Positions 57,240-64,000 of a DNA stretch of 64,000 nt are shown one piece after another. Numbering within the stretch: position 1 is the first letter of the stretch; every line of letters begins with the position of its first letter. A program made the translations under genes and the position numbers. The notes under the pieces are model-generated. The model had not been told where the DNA came from. It saw nothing but the letters and a program-made list of their open reading frames with translations, and did no database searches. The stretch lies in contig CP073261.1 in NCBI GenBank assembly GCA_019739335.1, forward strand, positions 1,778,501 to 1,842,500, given 5' to 3'. The DNA comes from Erythrobacter sp. Lineage in GTDB: Bacteria; Pseudomonadota; Alphaproteobacteria; Sphingomonadales; Sphingomonadaceae.

Positions 57240-58225
57240 GCGGTGCCTGCGATTCGAGCGGTGGATGGGGCGGCGGGCTGGCGGCTGCCGGTCCAGATGA
57301 TGGTGGCGATCTCGCCGCCGGGGACTTTGACGGGCGGAGCGGGGACGAAACCGGCCTGGGCGAGCGCCTTGGCCAGCGCTTCTTCGCCGAATCCCAGCCG
57401 GGTGTGGGCATGACGGCTGCGCAATTCCTCACGATCGTGCGCGGCAAGGTCGGCGATCAGAATGCGCCCGCCGGGACGGCAAACGCGCGCGGCTTCGGCC
57501 AGCGCAGCTTCGGGATGCTGCGCGTAATGCAGCACATGGTGGAGCGCCACGGTGTCGAAACTGGCAGCGGGGAAGGGCAGGGCGGTGAAATCGCCTTGCT
57601 CGAAAGTCACCGCCGCACCCTGGCTTTCATTGGCACTGGCAGGCAGCCGCGCGCGGGCAAGGCGAAGCATTTCCGGGCTTTTGTCGAAGGCGGTGACGCT
57701 GTCTGCGAGGGGGCGGAGCAATTGCGCGATCCGCCCGGTGCCGGTGCCGATATCGAGCACCTGGCCGATCGCTTCCCCCGCCAGCGCGGCGAGCAGGGCG
57801 CTTTCAACCTGCGCGGGCGGGACGAGCATGGCTCGCAGTGAGTCCCAGTCCTTGGCATGGCGGGCGAAATAGGCATCGGCCTCGGCAGCGCGAGCAGCGC
57901 GAATGGTTTCCAGCCGCGCGCGGTCGGCCTGCGCCAGCGCGCCGAATGCGGCGTCCTCTGCCTCGGCCGTGGCGAGCAGGCGGGCAACCGCATCGTGAAG
58001 CGGTTCGCCTTGTTGCGCGGGGCGCAGGAACACCCAGCTCCCCTCGCGGTGGCGCTGCGCCAGACCGGCATCGACCAGCCTGGCAACATGCTGCGAAACG
58101 CGCGGCTGGCTCTGCCCCAGCACCTGCGCCAGTTCACCCACTGCAAGCTCCATCCGGTGTATCAGCCGCAGGATACGCAACCGCGACGAATCGCCCAGAG
58201 CGCGAAGGATGGTTTCGGTCAGCAT
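57236..58225 (-). CDS. ArsR-type regulator fused to a SAM-dependent methyltransferase
   Basis: 329 residues. An N-terminal ArsR winged helix (residues about 1-90, LRALGDSSRLRILRLIHRMELAVGELAQVLGQSQPRVSQHVARLVDAGL) is joined to a class I methyltransferase domain (about 140-310, VLDIGTGTGRIAQLLRPLADSVTAFDKSPEML, LHHVLHYAQHPEAALAEAARVCRPGGRILIAD). First gene of the metF-metH operon and preceded by a perfect 24-bp palindrome, so I infer that it autoregulates the operon, with SAM or SAH as ligand. This resembles SahR-type control of methionine genes. Whether the methyltransferase domain is active is unknown. Confidence 0.85.
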   Translation of the reverse strand: MLTETILRALGDSSRLRILRLIHRMELAVGELAQVLGQSQPRVSQHVARLVDAGLAQRHREGSWVFLRPAQQGEPLHDAVARLLATAEAEDAAFGALAQADRARLETIRAARAAEADAYFARHAKDWDSLRAMLVPPAQVESALLAALAGEAIGQVLDIGTGTGRIAQLLRPLADSVTAFDKSPEMLRLARARLPASANESQGAAVTFEQGDFTALPFPAASFDTVALHHVLHYAQHPEAALAEAARVCRPGGRILIADLAAHDREELRSRHAHTRLGFGEEALAKALAQAGFVPAPPVKVPGGEIATIIWTGSRQPAAPSTARIAGTA

Positions 58226-58235
58226 CGTGACATAA

Positions 58236-58259
58236 GCATATAAGAAAATTCTTATATGC
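58236..58259. promoter_or_regulatory. Perfect 24-bp palindrome, likely operator of the met operon
   Basis: Arms of 11 bases (GCATATAAGAA / TTCTTATATGC) around a central AA, ending 11 bases before the ArsR-type start. ArsR operators are typically AT-rich dyads of this kind. I cannot separate it from a promoter overlap. Confidence 0.65.
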
Positions 58260-58403
58260 ATAGCAAAAGATCCAGTTATCTGGAGGCTACCTTACGCCCG
58301 GTTCTTGGTCCGCAACGACTCCGGGATCTGGGATTGTACTGCTGCAGGGCATATTGGATCGACCGGGAGCGGCACCCAATCTGGGTTTCGATTGTGAGAA
58401 CCC

Positions 58404-59396
58404 TCACAGGCGGGTGGCGCGCTCGTTAAAGTTCCATCCGTCCCCCAACAGACTGCCGTCGGGCATGTCGAACAGCACCCGGCGGGTGCGGAAATCGATG
58501 GCGACGCGGCGGAACATCCTGAGTTCGCTCATTCCGAGGATGAGCGCGGGCTCATCAGCCAGGTTCAGCGCGCGAAAAGTAGGCGAATCGGCGAAGGATA
58601 CAGGGATGTTGGCAAGCTGCATCCGCCCCATTTCCAGCCGCCCGACGATCCGCGTCTCGCCGGTGATCTGCACGCCGTTGACATCGGTCATCACCGCATC
58701 GTCCATCAGCGTGCGGCGGCGGCTGAGGCGTTGTTGCAAGGCCGGATTGCCGATCGAGCCGGTCGCCCCGGTATCGATGATGACCGAAGTGCGCACCCCG
58801 TCGATCCGGGCGCGATGGATGATGAGCTGGCCGAGCCGCTCACGTGCCCGCACCACGATCTCATAACCGCCAGTGCCCCGGCTGCTGTCGCTATCCGCCA
58901 CCGTCAGCTCGCCGTGTTCGAAGTCGATCAGGACGCGTTGGTCCTGCAAGGAATCCAGCCCCAGAATTCCGTCCGCCCCGCCGATATGCGCGCCTTCGAC
59001 AATCGGCGCGGTGCGGATGACGAAGCTGCGGGTGCCGAGCGAGAAATCGGGCACCATCGTGGTCTGCACTACGCGGCTGCTGGCCATACCGACTAGTGTA
59101 GCACTTTCACGGTCGAACAGTTGCAGCTGCTCGGCGAGCGCGGTTGAGAGCACGGTGGCCTGCGCCCCGGTATCGACCATGAAGCGGAATGGCCCTTCGC
59201 CCATGATGGTGACGGGGACGGTCAGCCGCCGATAGCGTTCGGCCTGCATTTCGATAGTTTCGTAAAGGGGCACCTCGGCCACCGGGGCAGCCTGCGGCAC
59301 GGGATCGGTCGCAGGCTCGTGCTCGTTCCCCTGCGGCGTTGCACCCGCAGCAGAAGCAGTCAGTACCAGCGCGGCTGTGAAGGGCAGCCAGTTCAT
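58404..59396 (-). CDS. Secreted retropepsin-like aspartyl protease with two active motifs
   Basis: 330 residues with signal peptide (cleaved near TASAAGA). Two retroviral-type motifs are present, D75 in FMVDTGAQATVLS and D208 in VIIDTGATGS. That gives both catalytic Asp on one chain, unlike dimeric retropepsins. Each repeat is followed by a hydrophobic ILG-type segment (GILGLDSL and LILGMSEL). Start ATG 59396. Alone on its strand between the met operon and the glycan genes. Confidence 0.8.
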   Translation of the reverse strand: MNWLPFTAALVLTASAAGATPQGNEHEPATDPVPQAAPVAEVPLYETIEMQAERYRRLTVPVTIMGEGPFRFMVDTGAQATVLSTALAEQLQLFDRESATLVGMASSRVVQTTMVPDFSLGTRSFVIRTAPIVEGAHIGGADGILGLDSLQDQRVLIDFEHGELTVADSDSSRGTGGYEIVVRARERLGQLIIHRARIDGVRTSVIIDTGATGSIGNPALQQRLSRRRTLMDDAVMTDVNGVQITGETRIVGRLEMGRMQLANIPVSFADSPTFRALNLADEPALILGMSELRMFRRVAIDFRTRRVLFDMPDGSLLGDGWNFNERATRL

Positions 59397-59496
59397 CGCA
59401 TTCTCTCCCGCCAGCGGATGTGTCCCTCCAGCCGCGAGCAGGTTCACCTTATCACGCCTTGGACAAAGGCCCAAACGTCATGGGTACGCCGGGATT

Positions 59497-60672
59497 TCAG
59501 GCGGCGGCGCGGTCTTCATCGGCGGGTTGGCATGCTTCCCGGATCCCCGCTGTCTCCATCGCCGTTACCAATGTGTCATCGCGCTCCAAAGAGGAGGTAT
59601 CGGGCTGCGTGTCGGACCAGCGTTCATAATTCCAGTTGGTGGTCACCCCGCGGAAGTGGCGGAACAGGAATTCCTCGCTCGCCACTTCGTTGCCTTTGGC
59701 ACCGAAGATATTGTGCACCCCCCAGCTGATCTGGCGTGAGAAGGCCTGCGGGCGGATGCACCATTTCGGCGGGCTGTTGGGCAGTTCGAGCCCTTCGTCG
59801 AACACGAAATCGGCGTGGCGGCAGAGCGCGGGATCGACCGGCTTCTCGCCCACTACCGAGATCCACCGGCCCTCGAATTTGACCAGCCCGGTGCGGCTCT
59901 TCTCCGTCGCTTCAAAAATGCCGCGACCCTGATTGCCGATCACCAGTTCGTCTACGTCGTTGTGCATCACGCTCTTCGCATCGCGCAGGAAGCGGAAGCG
60001 GGCGTGCTGCAACACGCCGACCTGGCAGTAATCGGAGTCCCAGTCGGGCTCGACGCCGTTCACCGCCCAGCCGGGGCCTGCCTGCGGGCCGTAGATGTAG
60101 GGCCAGTCTATCACCTCGATCGCCATGTCCGGCAGCGCCTCACCCAGGCGGCGGCGCAGTTCGTCGGCATCATAGCGGGTGGAGGCATTGTCGTAGAACA
60201 GCAGCGCATCGGCCCCGTGCAAGTGGCGATGGAAGCGTGCCCAGTCGATGATCCAGCGGATCTCGTTGTCCTTGGACAAGGTCAGCAGCACCCGCTTGCC
60301 CGCGAAGCGATGATGCTCCTCCGGCTGGACTTCCAGATCGAAGCTGCCGAGCAGGCCGGAGAAGGTGATCTGATCCGCATCGGTGCGCAACCAGATCTCG
60401 CCGCGCTTCTTCTGCGCGAAATGGCGCGCGCGGGGGAACAGGCGGCGGAAGGCTCCGGCGAACAGGTCCGATTGGCGCAGGCGCTCGAGCAGGTTGAACA
60501 GCGGCGGGCCTTGCAGCACCACGTCCGGGCCGGAGCGGTAGACGTCGTAGAACAATGTCTTCCAGTCGAATCGCTCGGCATAGATCGCATTGCGCAGTTC
60601 GACGGGGCGGGGAGCTTCGCGCACCAGATCGGTCTGCACGAAGGCGGGGGACAGGCGGACGGGCGGGTTCAA
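59497..60672 (-). CDS. Glycosyltransferase family 92-like protein
   Basis: 391 residues. The core LTLSKDNEIRWIIDWARFHRHLHGADALLFYDNAS, HNDVDELVI (DxD-like Asp pair) and SWGVHNIFGAKG...LFRHFRG match GT92/DUF23-type glycosyltransferases. The TTG start at 60672 overlaps the flippase stop (TTGA). The N-terminal about 100 residues are not recognised. Probably adds a sugar to a surface polysaccharide together with its neighbours. Confidence 0.75.
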   Translation of the reverse strand: MNPPVRLSPAFVQTDLVREAPRPVELRNAIYAERFDWKTLFYDVYRSGPDVVLQGPPLFNLLERLRQSDLFAGAFRRLFPRARHFAQKKRGEIWLRTDADQITFSGLLGSFDLEVQPEEHHRFAGKRVLLTLSKDNEIRWIIDWARFHRHLHGADALLFYDNASTRYDADELRRRLGEALPDMAIEVIDWPYIYGPQAGPGWAVNGVEPDWDSDYCQVGVLQHARFRFLRDAKSVMHNDVDELVIGNQGRGIFEATEKSRTGLVKFEGRWISVVGEKPVDPALCRHADFVFDEGLELPNSPPKWCIRPQAFSRQISWGVHNIFGAKGNEVASEEFLFRHFRGVTTNWNYERWSDTQPDTSSLERDDTLVTAMETAGIREACQPADEDRAAA

Positions 60673-62231
60673 CTCTCGTCTCCGATGGCAGCTTTGCGCG
60701 GGCGCAGGGCAGCATGTGTGCGGGGCAAGGCGCGGCGCAGGATCGGCACGCCGGTGGCGAGCAGATCGTCGAGCGCCGGGTGCCGCACCGCGAACAGCGC
60801 TATGCCCCATAGAATTCCCCCGGCGACGGCGCAGGCGAGCATCTGCCCGAAATTCATTTCCGCCGGCCCGACCCAGAAGGCATAGGCGGCGAGGATCGGG
60901 GACACGGTGGCGAGCGAGACCAGCGCGCTCTTGCCCATGATTGCGAACCAGTCTCGCACCCGGAATTGCACCACGCCGCTGATGAAGCGCATGTAGATAA
61001 GAAAGAAGGCGAGGGCGTAGACTACGCGCGATGCCGCCGCGCCCTCGGCTCCTGCCAGATGCGAGCCGAGCGCCAGCAGGCCGATCGAAACCACCGTTTC
61101 GACCACGTTGAGCGCGATCAGGCGGTTCACGTGCCCGGTCAGGATCGGCAGTTCGGTCACCAATGGCAGGCAGATCATCATCCCCGACTGCACCGCCACC
61201 AGCGAAAGCAGCGGCGCGGTGTCGATCCATTCAGGGCCGTAAAGCAGCATCACAACCGGCTCGGCCAGCAGCGCCAGCGCCGCCATGCCCGGCAGCACCA
61301 GCACCGAATATCCGGCGCAGACCCGCAAGTAGGCCGGGCCAAGCGGATCGCCCTTGTCGCGGATGCGCGCGAAAGTGGGATAGAACACACTGCCAATGGC
61401 CCCGGCGATCAGCATCCGGAACTGCTCGGCAAGACTGGTCGCGCGGCTGAAGAGGCCCACTCCCACAAGCCCCACCAATTTGCCGACGATCAGATCGGGC
61501 GTGCGCGTACCCAGTGCGCCCGTAATGTAGAGCAGGCTGGTCTTGCTGCCGAAGCCGAGAATCGGTTTCAGACCGTCGAGCCGCAGCGGGAAGGGGCGCG
61601 CGGGTTGCAGGAACTGGGCGATCAACGCCTTGGCGATGGCGGAGGCGAGCGTTGCCCAGGCCAGCGAGAAGGCGGAGAAGCCGAGCCACGCCAGCCCTAC
61701 CGCGACGCTGCCATGCACCGCCGCCCCTCCCACGCTCACGGCGAAATGGCCGGAAAAACGCATCTCGCGCCCCATCAGCGCTAGCGGCACGACCGCGAAG
61801 GGCACGAAGAAATAGCTACCCGCGATGATGAGCAGCAATGGCAACAGCGCGGGCAGGGCATAGAGCTGCGCCAGCGGCCATGCGGAAATCGCGATCAGAG
61901 CAGCGATAATAAGGGAGAACATGAAGGCGACGGCGGAACAGCGATCGAGTTCATCCTGCCTTATCGCCTTTAGCCCGGCGATATAGCGAGTCAGCCCGAA
62001 ATCCTGCAGCACCGCCAGCAGCAACGCGGCGGCGAGTGCGATGGAGAACAGGCCGACCTCGTCGGGACCTAGGAAGTAGCGCGAGATCACCACCGAGGTG
62101 GCGAACATGATCGCGAAGCTCACATACTGCGAAGCCATCGCCCAGATCGCTGCGTGCCCCACGCTCATGCGCGGCGGGGTGCGTTCGCCTTCGGGCAAGG
62201 CCGCGCCAGCCGTTTCGGGGGCAATGCTCAT
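60669..62231 (-). CDS. Polysaccharide flippase, Wzx/PST-type
   Basis: 520 residues with 12-14 predicted membrane helices (for example YVSFAIMFATSVVISRYFLG, GLFSIALAAALLLAVLQDFG). The segments DFGLTRYI and GLVGVGLFSRATSLAEQFRML are typical of oligosaccharide flippases. It moves lipid-linked polysaccharide units to the outer leaflet. Start ATG 62231, overlapping the GT2 gene. Part of a three-gene glycan unit. Confidence 0.85.
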   Translation of the reverse strand: MSIAPETAGAALPEGERTPPRMSVGHAAIWAMASQYVSFAIMFATSVVISRYFLGPDEVGLFSIALAAALLLAVLQDFGLTRYIAGLKAIRQDELDRCSAVAFMFSLIIAALIAISAWPLAQLYALPALLPLLLIIAGSYFFVPFAVVPLALMGREMRFSGHFAVSVGGAAVHGSVAVGLAWLGFSAFSLAWATLASAIAKALIAQFLQPARPFPLRLDGLKPILGFGSKTSLLYITGALGTRTPDLIVGKLVGLVGVGLFSRATSLAEQFRMLIAGAIGSVFYPTFARIRDKGDPLGPAYLRVCAGYSVLVLPGMAALALLAEPVVMLLYGPEWIDTAPLLSLVAVQSGMMICLPLVTELPILTGHVNRLIALNVVETVVSIGLLALGSHLAGAEGAAASRVVYALAFFLIYMRFISGVVQFRVRDWFAIMGKSALVSLATVSPILAAYAFWVGPAEMNFGQMLACAVAGGILWGIALFAVRHPALDDLLATGVPILRRALPRTHAALRPRKAAIGDES

Positions 62232-63223
62232 CGCGCGGCCACCAGATTGCCCAGTAGCCGCAGCGCCCGGCCCGGTTCGCCAAACCGCAACAGCCGCAGC
62301 ACGGTGCGCCACATGCCGGTGCTATCTCCCGATTCGCGCAGATGGCGCAGCAGCAGATCGAAGCCGTGGTCACGCATGGCATCGGGCGAGTATTGCAGCG
62401 AATTGGCGAGATGACGCCGCACCTCCGCCGCCACGCCTGCGCGCCCGAACAGCGCATCGAGCGAATCGAGCGGCGGCAAGGCGTCGAGATCGGCGGTCGG
62501 ATCGGGCCGTCCCGCCTTGCGCTCGGCATAGGCAAAGAAGGCGACTGCGGTGCCGATCTGCTGCTCGGTTGCGTGACGATTCGAAACCTGATCGGGTGAG
62601 CGGCGATATTTCACCAGGCGTTCGGGAATGTTGCCCAGCTTCGTGCGGCTGGCGAGCCGCAACCACAGGTCGAGATCCTCGCAATGACGGAAAGCAGCGT
62701 GATAGCCGCCTACGGCCTGCACCACCTCGCGCCGGTACATCACCGAAGGATGGCAGAGTACCTGCCCGCGCGCGTCGATGGTGTGGAGCACGTCCTCATG
62801 CGTCAGCGGGTGATCGGTGCCGGTGACGAAGATCGGCCGGCCTTCGATATCGATATCCTCGCTCCAGCTGCCGACCACGCCGTAGTCGGAGTGCTCGGCA
62901 AGGAAGGCGACCTGCCGCTCGAATCGCTGGGGCTGGGAAATGTCGTCATCGTCCATCCGGGCGATCAACGGTGCGCGCGATTCGGCGATCAGCTGGTTGA
63001 GGCTGGCGATCAGTCCGCGATTCTCGCGTATAATGGGGCGGATGCGGGCATCCCTTGCCGCATAGGCGCGGATGATATCCGTACTGCCGTCGCGCGATCC
63101 GTCGTCGAGCAGGAGGAACTCGAAATCATCGAAGTTCTGCGCCAGCACGCTCTCGATCGCGTCGGCAAGGAAGGCCTCGCCATTATAGACGCTCATCGCG
63201 ACACTGATTGCAGGGAGGTGCAT
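62228..63223 (-). CDS. Glycosyltransferase family 2
   Basis: 331 residues. The GT-A start ISVAMSVYNGEAFLADAIESVLAQNF, the nucleotide-binding DDGSRDGS and the metal motif MDDDD (IARMDDDDISQP) are diagnostic. EDLDLWLRL is the acceptor-side motif. First gene of the glycan unit. Donor sugar unknown. Confidence 0.9.
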   Translation of the reverse strand: MHLPAISVAMSVYNGEAFLADAIESVLAQNFDDFEFLLLDDGSRDGSTDIIRAYAARDARIRPIIRENRGLIASLNQLIAESRAPLIARMDDDDISQPQRFERQVAFLAEHSDYGVVGSWSEDIDIEGRPIFVTGTDHPLTHEDVLHTIDARGQVLCHPSVMYRREVVQAVGGYHAAFRHCEDLDLWLRLASRTKLGNIPERLVKYRRSPDQVSNRHATEQQIGTAVAFFAYAERKAGRPDPTADLDALPPLDSLDALFGRAGVAAEVRRHLANSLQYSPDAMRDHGFDLLLRHLRESGDSTGMWRTVLRLLRFGEPGRALRLLGNLVAAR

Positions 63224-63489
63224 GGCTACCCGATTATCCGTTTGGCCCGCGCAAAGGGTGCGCAGGAACTACGGGCTCGCGGTAACGGGGCAGGGTAAAC
63301 ATCCCGTTTGCGCCGATTGGTGGGGTGGGAGGGGATCTTTCAGCCCGGAGTCAGCCGATTCTTTACCGGAAACCGGGTCGATTTGACCGAAATCGGCCCG
63401 GAATTGACCCTCACCAGCCGCCCAGAGGTCTGATTTATCGCGGTTTTCCGCCAAAATTCCCCATTTTGAAATAAAATTGCAAAAACCCG
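63224..63489. other. Intergenic stretch before the rRNA promoter
   Basis: 266 bases between the divergent GT2 gene and the rRNA promoter. I see no gene, RNA or repeat here. Confidence 0.6.
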
Positions 63490-63518
63490 TTGACCCGACT
63501 CAGCACGCCCCATATATG
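63490..63518 (+). promoter_or_regulatory. Probable rRNA operon promoter
   Basis: TTGACC (63490-63495) and TATATG (63513-63518) with a 17-base spacer, an almost consensus sigma-70 arrangement about 370 bases before the 16S start. Confidence 0.6.
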
Positions 63519-63583
63519 CCCTCTCACCGGACGGGGCGCTGACGGTTTCAACCGCCAACGCCTCCAACGGTCGCCAACACAAA

Positions 63584-63636
63584 CGGATAGCCGGTCCCCC
63601 GGTGTAAATCGGGGAACCCTTCGCTGTCCGGTTTTT
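63584..63636 (+). terminator. Terminator-like hairpin in the rRNA leader
   Basis: Outer stem CGGATAGC/GCTGTCCG with nested GGT...ACC and CCCCG...CGGGG pairs, followed by GTTTTT. It lies between the promoter and boxA. It could be an attenuator or simply a structured leader. Confidence 0.45.
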
Positions 63637-63646
63637 ATGTTGAGTG

Positions 63647-63657
63647 GCTCTTTGACA
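63647..63657 (+). promoter_or_regulatory. boxA antitermination element of the rRNA leader
   Basis: GCTCTTTGACA, close to the E. coli boxA TGCTCTTTAACA, placed after the leader hairpin and 234 bases before the 16S start. Bound by NusB/NusE for rRNA antitermination. Confidence 0.65.
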
Positions 63658-63890
63658 TTGTTGATTTTTGATGAAGGGACATGTGGGCGACGGCGCCTGG
63701 TCCGGGGGTTTTAAGGCTCCGGATACCAGTTAAATAAGCCGATTGCCACATCCTTTGCCCGCACCACGCGGGCTTTGGGTGATGCATGTTCATTCGTATC
63801 CATTACGTTTGAATGCAGGTATCGGCTCCTTGAAGCTCATGCCTGGCAGGATAGCGGATTTCGATCCGTGCTTGCCTGGTGTGTGACATA

Positions 63891-64000
63891 AACTTGAGAG
63901 TTTGATCCTGGCTCAGAACGAACGCTGGCGGCATGCCTAACACATGCAAGTCGAACGAGACCTTCGGGTCTAGTGGCGCACGGGTGCGTAACGCGTGGGA
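63891..64000 (+). rRNA. rrs: 16S ribosomal RNA, 5' end (runs off window)
   Basis: The universal 27F region AGAGTTTGATCCTGGCTCAG starts at 63897, followed by AACGAACGCTGGCGGCATGC, an alphaproteobacterial pattern. A short V1 stem (GACCTTCGGGTC) is visible. The mature 5' end is placed at about 63891 by analogy. The rest lies outside the window. Confidence 0.97.

Noticed and set aside
58226..58403. SAM or SAH riboswitch before the metF operon
   Set aside because: I see no conserved riboswitch core; the palindrome and the ArsR-type gene explain regulation better.
63652..63680. TTGACA at 63652 as a second rRNA promoter
   Set aside because: No -10 element at the right distance; the bases belong to the boxA element.

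Overview
This looks like a chromosomal segment of a high-GC alphaproteobacterium of the order Sphingomonadales, most likely Erythrobacteraceae or a close relative. The evidence is the first about 110 bases of a 16S rRNA gene at the right edge (63891 onward), the split metH, the ispH-thrB-rnhA and argS-SPOR-nagZ-scpAB-tatABC gene orders, the short ATP synthase epsilon subunit, and several palindromic repeat families. These are my recognitions, not search results.

Layout. 1-12400 is core genome: a hydrolase and an FAD oxidoreductase, the ispH-thrB-rnhA operon, then a long plus-strand run argS-SPOR protein-nagZ-scpA-scpB-tatA-tatB-tatC. 12470-16651 holds a small secreted protein and a ferric-iron ABC transporter behind Fur-like dyads. 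16639-33425 is the most interesting block. It contains a TetR regulator, a luciferase-like monooxygenase with a flavin reductase, a TonB-dependent receptor, a nucleoside-hydrolase-like protein, a DoxX protein, a two-subunit C-glycoside deglycosidase pair, a GH3 glycosidase, a GMC oxidoreductase with its Tat-exported small subunit, a Rieske oxygenase, a DUF1080 (3-keto-glycoside hydrolase family) protein, an esterase and an MFS transporter. Four copies of one inverted repeat (consensus ATTAGAA-N6-TTCTAAT) lie in four intergenic regions of this block. I read it as one regulon for taking up a glycosylated, probably plant phenolic, compound, oxidising its sugar at C3, cleaving it and oxidising the aglycone.

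33426-37172 carries a DHA2 efflux pump, an S1/P1 nuclease and a sulfatase-fold membrane protein. 37288-42550 is the minus-strand F1 ATP synthase operon atpH-A-G-D-C, with a small lipoprotein gene between atpG and atpD. 42824-52381 is mixed: a membrane serine protease, Ada, an anchored methyltransferase, an NsrR-globin nitric-oxide response unit, a small helix-turn-helix protein, an iron-sulfur photolyase and a peptidase with TPR-like repeats. 52476-58225 is the methionine operon: ArsR-methyltransferase fusion, metF, and metH as two genes. 58404-63223 has an aspartyl protease and three polysaccharide genes. The right end is the rRNA operon leader (promoter, hairpin, boxA) and the 16S start.

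Repeats. A 22-bp GC-rich palindrome occurs as head-to-head pairs about 90 bp long at four places. Two pairs are intergenic (atpC/atpD, and between the metH halves). Two lie inside essential or core genes (scpA and the metH activation domain) and keep the reading frame, so they appear to be translated. Three other palindromic families are also present. I saw no tRNA, CRISPR array, insertion sequence or prophage.
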